The notes beneath the pieces are model-generated. The model was given only the letters and a program-made list of their open reading frames with translations, did no database searches and had not been told where the DNA came from. A DNA stretch of 64,000 nucleotides from UA16 sp965661575 (GTDB taxonomy: Bacteria > Bacteroidota > Bacteroidia > Flavobacteriales_D > Sanyastnellaceae), in NCBI GenBank assembly GCA_965661575.1, contig CBFIEJ010000001.1, positions 42,712 through 106,711 on the forward strand, given 5' to 3'. The translations under genes and the position numbers were made by a program. Shown here piece after piece: positions 59,797 to 64,000 of the stretch (the first letter of the stretch is position 1; each line of letters starts with the position of its first letter).

Positions 59797-60603
59797 CAAT
59801 GTTCGTTCTTCCAGCGTGATTGGCGCTCCGAAAAATCGTTCTGCACCGCGTTGAAACGATTGGGTCAAGTCAGATACAATGAAACGTCGTAGTGAGCCAT
59901 TGACCGTGGAATTATCGGCGATATCAGATGCAAAGTCCAGATTCAAGCAGTCGATCGCATCCGCAACGACTTCCGCACTATCGACAATCTTCACGCCTGG
60001 TGGAAGTGCCCGTAGAATCTGTTCCGAAATCAATGGATAATGCGTGCAACCCAACACCAGCGCGTTGATTCCTTCGTAAAAATCATCGGTGAGGTAAGCC
60101 TCTATCAGAGCAGAGGAAACCTTTCCCTCGTGGAATCCCTCTTCGATGGCTGATGCAAGTAAGGGAGTCACTTTGGCCTTTACCATGCACCCCTTTTCTG
60201 ATAGCAACCGCTGATACCATCCCGATTCAATGGTCGCTCTCGTGCCAATCACACCCACCAAATCTCCCTGAAACTGACGAGATATTGACTCAACCACCGG
60301 ATGTATAACGTCAATGACGGGCACAGAACGACCGGCTACCAATCGTACTTCGTCCAATGCATTGCTCGACGCTGAATTGCATGCCACAACAATCGCAGCA
60401 CAATCCATCGCCACAAGTTCCTTCGTGATTCTCGTAGCATAACGTCGAATCAATTCGGGACTTTTCTCTCCGTACGGCAAGTGTGCGGTGTCGCCAAAAT
60501 AGATCAAAGGATGATTCGGAAACCGCTGAGAGATCGCTCTCGCGACCGTTAATCCTCCGATTCCAGAATCAAAAACGCCAATCGGTCGCATTGCCTGTGG
60601 CAT
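59788..60603 (-). CDS. murI: Glutamate racemase
   Basis: Makes D-glutamate for peptidoglycan. The 271-residue protein has GVFDSGIGGLTVARA with the catalytic-site Asp and Ser, the first catalytic Cys in VACNSASSNA (where Thr is more common after Asn), the second in LGCTHYPLI, and the PYGEKS loop. ATG 60603 (MPQAMRPIG) or Met5 may be the start. It is last in the bamA-ompH-ompH-murI row, 10 bases after ompH. Confidence 0.95.
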   Translation of the reverse strand: MPQAMRPIGVFDSGIGGLTVARAISQRFPNHPLIYFGDTAHLPYGEKSPELIRRYATRITKELVAMDCAAIVVACNSASSNALDEVRLVAGRSVPVIDVIHPVVESISRQFQGDLVGVIGTRATIESGWYQRLLSEKGCMVKAKVTPLLASAIEEGFHEGKVSSALIEAYLTDDFYEGINALVLGCTHYPLISEQILRALPPGVKIVDSAEVVADAIDCLNLDFASDIADNSTVNGSLRRFIVSDLTQSFQRGAERFFGAPITLEERTLSE

Positions 60604-60613
60604 GCGGAACGAT

Positions 60614-61108
60614 TTACATGCTCAGTTTTGCGCGCACCAAACCACCAACATCTTCTCCGCCCGTATACACTGTTGCTCCCGAGCTCGTATCAAATATATA
60701 CGTGAACCCATTCTCTGATCCAACCTCATTGATTGCCTCCTGAACACGTTCAATCATGGGCATCAATAGTTGTTGCTCCAGCTGGGCCAATTCGTTCTGG
60801 ACCGTAGCGCCAAATTCTTGCATTCCCTGGTCCAATGACTGCAATTCACGCTCCTTCTGCTGACGGATTGCATCCGGCCAGGTCTCGCCTTTGGCTTGGT
60901 ACTCTGCAAACTTTGTCTGAAGATCCTGCTGCATCCGGCCGATCTCTGCCTCGTATTCAGCTGCTCGCGCCTCAATCGTTGTTTGCGCGTCTGCTCGCTC
61001 TGGCATGCTCAACAAAATTTCTTGCGAATCAATGTGTCCAAATTTTTGAGCGAATCCCGTGACTGAAATTGCGGCTACCATGCCGATAACCATTAATACT
61101 TGCTTCAT
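60614..61108 (-). CDS. OmpH/Skp-family periplasmic chaperone (second copy)
   Basis: A 164-residue exported chaperone with signal peptide (VLMVIGMVAAISVTGFAQ), the opening KFGHIDSQEILLSMPE, and a long coiled coil (about residues 35-125) forming the Skp tentacles. It ends with a beta segment (FTYIFDTSSGATVY) as in Skp. It holds unfolded outer-membrane proteins for BamA. It is separated by 53 bases from its paralogue upstream. Confidence 0.9.
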   Translation of the reverse strand: MKQVLMVIGMVAAISVTGFAQKFGHIDSQEILLSMPERADAQTTIEARAAEYEAEIGRMQQDLQTKFAEYQAKGETWPDAIRQQKERELQSLDQGMQEFGATVQNELAQLEQQLLMPMIERVQEAINEVGSENGFTYIFDTSSGATVYTGGEDVGGLVRAKLSM

Positions 61109-61161
61109 ATTGTCTTTGATTTTATGCTTGATTTTTGTGCCGTCGACTCGACGGTCCTCTT

Positions 61162-61851
61162 TTAATTTTTGTTTTTGCTGTTCACCGTGTTGCCCCCGCG
61201 CATGCCACTAGCAGCTCCGCGCATTCGATCTGTCGCGGTGTTTTTCCCCTTGTCCATGGCGTCTTTTGCTCGGTCCTGTATCGACTTACCTTCCTCACCC
61301 TCCTTGGTCTCTGGCTCGAGGGTCTCTCCCGGCACGTAGCCCAATTTCTTGATCAATCGATCCGAGATGTCATACTTGGGATTGGTGTACAGCATATTGC
61401 TTTGGTTGCTTTTGTCAAAAACAACCATGTAACCGCTGCCACTTGCAATGTCCTTGAGCTCTTCAAAAACTTGATCCTGAACAGGTTGAATAAGTTCTTG
61501 ACGCTTTTGGAACAACTCCCCATCCACACCAAATTTCAACTTCTGAAGTTCACGAGCCTCGAGGCGTTTCGTGCTGATTTCTTCTTCTCGCTTCGCACGC
61601 ATTTCAGCTGTCAAAAGAACGCGCTCGGCACGGTAAGCCAACTCGAGTCGCTCAATGGATTGCATCTTCGTCTCTATTTCCACCTGCCAATCAATGGCCA
61701 TTTGATTTAGCTCTGTTTGCGCGTCCGCATATTCTTGGATGTGCAGCAAGACATAATCGGTATCGACATAAGCGAATTTCTGTGCACTTACCGCACTTAA
61801 ACCAGCAAATAGTGCCAAGGTGGCAATCAGCGTATTTTTCATCAGATTCAT
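61162..61851 (-). CDS. OmpH/Skp-family periplasmic chaperone (first copy, extended)
   Basis: A 229-residue paralogue of the next gene: signal peptide (IATLALFAGLSAVSAQ), KFAYVDTDYVLLHI, a coiled coil (about 40-130) and YMVVFDKSNQSNMLYT. Unlike the other copy it has a C-terminal extension of about 60 residues that is charged and then Gly/Arg-rich (RMRGAASGMRGGN). Met4 is an alternative start. It lies 12 bases after bamA, so the chaperone and insertase are cotranscribed. Confidence 0.88.
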   Translation of the reverse strand: MNLMKNTLIATLALFAGLSAVSAQKFAYVDTDYVLLHIQEYADAQTELNQMAIDWQVEIETKMQSIERLELAYRAERVLLTAEMRAKREEEISTKRLEARELQKLKFGVDGELFQKRQELIQPVQDQVFEELKDIASGSGYMVVFDKSNQSNMLYTNPKYDISDRLIKKLGYVPGETLEPETKEGEEGKSIQDRAKDAMDKGKNTATDRMRGAASGMRGGNTVNSKNKN

Positions 61852-61863
61852 TTCGATTGTACG

Positions 61864-64000
61864 TTAGAGTTCCCCGGTATTCATTCCAATACTGAAGTGG
61901 AATTGACCCCGTGACATGTTTGGCTGCGTTGGAATATCGTCCAAACGCCAGCCGTAATCCAACCCTAGGAGCCCAAACATAGGGAGGAAGATTCTCATCC
62001 CCACACCAGCCGATCTATAAACTTCGAACGGATTGAATTCTCGAGCATCAGCCCACGTTTTTCCCGCATCCAAAAAAGCGAGCATATAAATCGTGGCGCT
62101 TGGATTCGTGGATAGAGGATAACGCAATTCGGCACCATACTTTGCAATGACCGGAGCTCCAGTATTTTGATCAGGCATGGTCAAGGACAAGTCATCGAAG
62201 CCACGTAAGTTCACGATTTCTCTTCCATCTAAGACGTAGCCGCTGAGGAAAACACCGCCGAGGTAGAAGCGTTCAAATGGCGACAATCCTACTGCTCGGT
62301 TGTATTGTCCAATGAGTCCAATTCCGGCGTGGGTGCGCAAGACCAGTGTTCGAGGATTTTCGCCTGCCGACTGAGTCAATGGCGTGTACCACTCTGCCTT
62401 GACTTTCCACTTGTGGTATTCAACCCATCGGAACCGATCTTGATCGGAGAGATCTTCGTAATACGCGTCGTCTTCGCCTCTGAGTGCACTGTACGGCGGA
62501 GTTGCTTTCACTGAAAGAGAAATGTTCGAACCCCATACCGGATATATCGGATCCGAAACCGAGTTTCGAGCCAACGTAAAGTTGGCTGCCAAATTATTGG
62601 CAGTACCATCGGAAAAGCTGAAGAACACACCATAGTCATTCAACTGAAAGTGCTGATAGCTCAGCGCCACATTCATGGTAAACCAATCATCAGGCTTCTT
62701 CCATCGTTGTCCAAAACCTACCTGAACTCCCGTAATCTGCAGCGACTGTCGCAGGTCGTTGAATTCCCCGTCCACTCGTTTTGGCTGACCGTTTGATTGG
62801 ACCGAACGCCAAACGTTAAAACTCAATGCATTGGGTTTTTTACCACCCAACCACGGCTCCATGAAACTGAAATTATAGCTCTGGAAAAAGAGACCGTTCG
62901 ATTGTGCTCTCAGAGATACACGCTGTCCGTCACCGGTTGGAATGGGTTTCCATGCCCCTTTCTTAAACATATTTCTTGCGCTGAAGTTCGTGAAGCTCAC
63001 CCCCAAGGTTCCCACAACACGGCCGCCGCCCCATCCTCCAGAAAGTTCGATTTGGTCCGACGGTTTTTCTTCAACAGCATACTCGATATCAACGGTACCA
63101 TCTTCAGGATGCTGAATCGGGTTGATGCCGAATGCTTCCTGGTTGAAATAATTCAGTTGTGCCAATTCACGTTGCGTACGAATGATGTCTGTTCGTGAAA
63201 ACAAATCTCCCGGACGCGTTCGAATTTCCCGGTAAATGACATGATCATTGGTCTTCGTATTTCCCTTGACAAGGATTCTTCCGATGCGGAATTGTTTGCC
63301 CTCCATCATCCGCACCTCAATGTCGATGGTGTCATTTTCGATGCGCGTTTCCATGGGCATGGCCTGAAAGGTGAGGTACCCATCGTCCTGGTACAAGGAA
63401 CTCAAATCCAACCCCTTTGGATCCATAAAAACCCGCGTTTCGAGTCGTTCCAGGCTATACGTATCGCCACGACGGATCCCCAAAATAGAATCCAACTGGG
63501 TACTTCGGTATTTCGAATTTCCCGAAAACGAAACATCTCCAAAGTAAAATTGATTGCCTTCGTTGATGTTGAATGCAATCCCCACGTTGCCATCCTCTAG
63601 ACGGTAAATTGAGTCTGAGATCACACGGGCATTACGGTAACCATCAGAATTGTATAGTGCGGATATACTGGATTTAGCCAATTCCACATTGGCCTCGACG
63701 AACTTGCTCGACTTGAAGAATCTGTACCACTTCTTACTCTTCAAGTCCTTCATGGCACGAAGGACTTTCTTTTCATCCAAATGCGAAGTACCCGATAAAA
63801 CAATCTCACCCACCTTGACTTTGGTGCCCTTGTCAATGGCGATATTCAAACGTGCGCCGTTCTCGAAAGCGGTGTCCTTTGCTTGCGCAATATCTATCCT
63901 CGCGTCCCAAAAACCCTTGTCGTAGTAGTAGTCATCAAGGCGCTTTTTTGCTGTTTTGACAACACTTTGATTGACGACCCGCCCGGTCAAAAGTTCGATT
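61864..64000 (-). CDS. bamA: Outer-membrane protein assembly factor BamA (N-terminus beyond right edge)
   Basis: Central insertase of the BAM complex. The window holds about 712 codons; the frame stays open to the edge, so signal peptide and the first POTRA domain are missing. POTRA repeats are visible (KVKVGEIVLSGTSHLDEKKV; YFGDVSFSGNSKY; FRIGRILVKGNTKTNDHVIYREI), then the 16-strand Omp85 barrel with GGWGGGRVVGTLGVSF and, near the end, FLDAGKTWAD and GVGMRIFLPMFGLLGLDYGW. The protein ends GMNTGEL rather than in the usual terminal aromatic residue. Confidence 0.93.
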   Translation of the reverse strand, partial: IELLTGRVVNQSVVKTAKKRLDDYYYDKGFWDARIDIAQAKDTAFENGARLNIAIDKGTKVKVGEIVLSGTSHLDEKKVLRAMKDLKSKKWYRFFKSSKFVEANVELAKSSISALYNSDGYRNARVISDSIYRLEDGNVGIAFNINEGNQFYFGDVSFSGNSKYRSTQLDSILGIRRGDTYSLERLETRVFMDPKGLDLSSLYQDDGYLTFQAMPMETRIENDTIDIEVRMMEGKQFRIGRILVKGNTKTNDHVIYREIRTRPGDLFSRTDIIRTQRELAQLNYFNQEAFGINPIQHPEDGTVDIEYAVEEKPSDQIELSGGWGGGRVVGTLGVSFTNFSARNMFKKGAWKPIPTGDGQRVSLRAQSNGLFFQSYNFSFMEPWLGGKKPNALSFNVWRSVQSNGQPKRVDGEFNDLRQSLQITGVQVGFGQRWKKPDDWFTMNVALSYQHFQLNDYGVFFSFSDGTANNLAANFTLARNSVSDPIYPVWGSNISLSVKATPPYSALRGEDDAYYEDLSDQDRFRWVEYHKWKVKAEWYTPLTQSAGENPRTLVLRTHAGIGLIGQYNRAVGLSPFERFYLGGVFLSGYVLDGREIVNLRGFDDLSLTMPDQNTGAPVIAKYGAELRYPLSTNPSATIYMLAFLDAGKTWADAREFNPFEVYRSAGVGMRIFLPMFGLLGLDYGWRLDDIPTQPNMSRGQFHFSIGMNTGEL

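Noticed and set aside
1..64000. tRNA/rRNA genes, CRISPR arrays, insertion sequences, prophage or defence islands
   Set aside because: Intergenic gaps are almost all under 100 bases and the larger ones were read in full; none contains a tRNA T-loop pattern, direct-repeat array or transposase.

Overview
This window is a compact stretch of bacterial chromosome, roughly half G+C, and almost certainly from a member of the Bacteroidota, probably a Flavobacteriales-like lineage. Four things support this. Many genes carry the Bacteroidota -7 promoter element TAnnTTTG right at their start codons, and Shine-Dalgarno sites are rare. Ribosomal protein L32 has the flavobacterial CPTTG...HWHEG form without the usual zinc ribbon. 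The gene order pdxA, yceD, rpmF, fabH, accB, accC and the order bamA, ompH, ompH, murI are typical of the group. A gene for a gliding-motility / type IX secretion cargo protein runs off the left edge. I see no tRNA or rRNA gene, CRISPR array, insertion sequence or prophage, and no gene-free stretch longer than about 220 bases.

Layout. 1-5.7 kb: the partial surface protein, divergent from pdxA and the L32 / fatty-acid initiation cluster (yceD, rpmF, fabH, accB, accC). 5.7-9.7 kb (minus strand): a DUF3109 cysteine-rich protein, an OmpA-type beta-propeller protein, panD, a flippase-like membrane protein and the heptose-phosphate adenylyltransferase rfaE2. 9.8-15.4 kb: a radical SAM/SPASM enzyme overlapping a second flippase-like membrane protein, a trans-sulfuration PLP enzyme, kynurenine 3-monooxygenase and an unknown exported protein. 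15.4-21.8 kb: methylmalonyl-CoA epimerase, an SDR lacking its catalytic Tyr/Lys, glutamate dehydrogenase, a small membrane protein plus cytochrome c lipoprotein pair, hflX, rbfA and a LolC/E-like permease. 21.8-33.3 kb: dusB, a CPBP protease, the operon dCMP deaminase-ctpA-sodA-ispD, a cobalamin adenosyltransferase, a DUF2795 protein, GNAT and CvpA genes on a shared promoter, rfbD-pgm and a MacB-type permease. 33.4-40.6 kb: purH, then the complete elongasome operon mreB-mreC-mreD-mrdA-rodA with overlapping stop/start codons. 40.8-49.8 kb (minus): sucB and sucA, a small unknown gene, a polyprenyl synthase, rfbA and an RND-type exporter. 50-59.8 kb: lpd-pabB-tilS-yhhQ, dsbD with a duplicated N-terminal domain, then gmhA, a divergent yifB/comM and a gamma-carbonic anhydrase. 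59.8-64 kb (minus): murI, two ompH/skp genes and bamA, which runs off the right edge.

Functionally this is mostly housekeeping. Envelope building dominates: elongasome, murI, ctpA, bamA/ompH, rfbA/rfbD, gmhA/rfaE2 and the exporters. The rest is central metabolism (2-oxoglutarate dehydrogenase E1/E2 plus a nearby E3, glutamate dehydrogenase), cofactors (B6, pantothenate, folate, B12, kynurenine pathway) and translation or tRNA modification (tilS, dusB, rbfA, hflX, queuosine precursor uptake). The most notable signals are a widespread near-leaderless gene architecture (box 3-5 bases before ATG), the gap-free duplication inside DsbD, several atypical family members (SDR, YifB), two small uncharacterised gene pairs (radical SAM + flippase-like; His-rich membrane protein + cytochrome c) and a possible small RNA between rodA and sucB. 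I did not find a clearly new multi-gene system.
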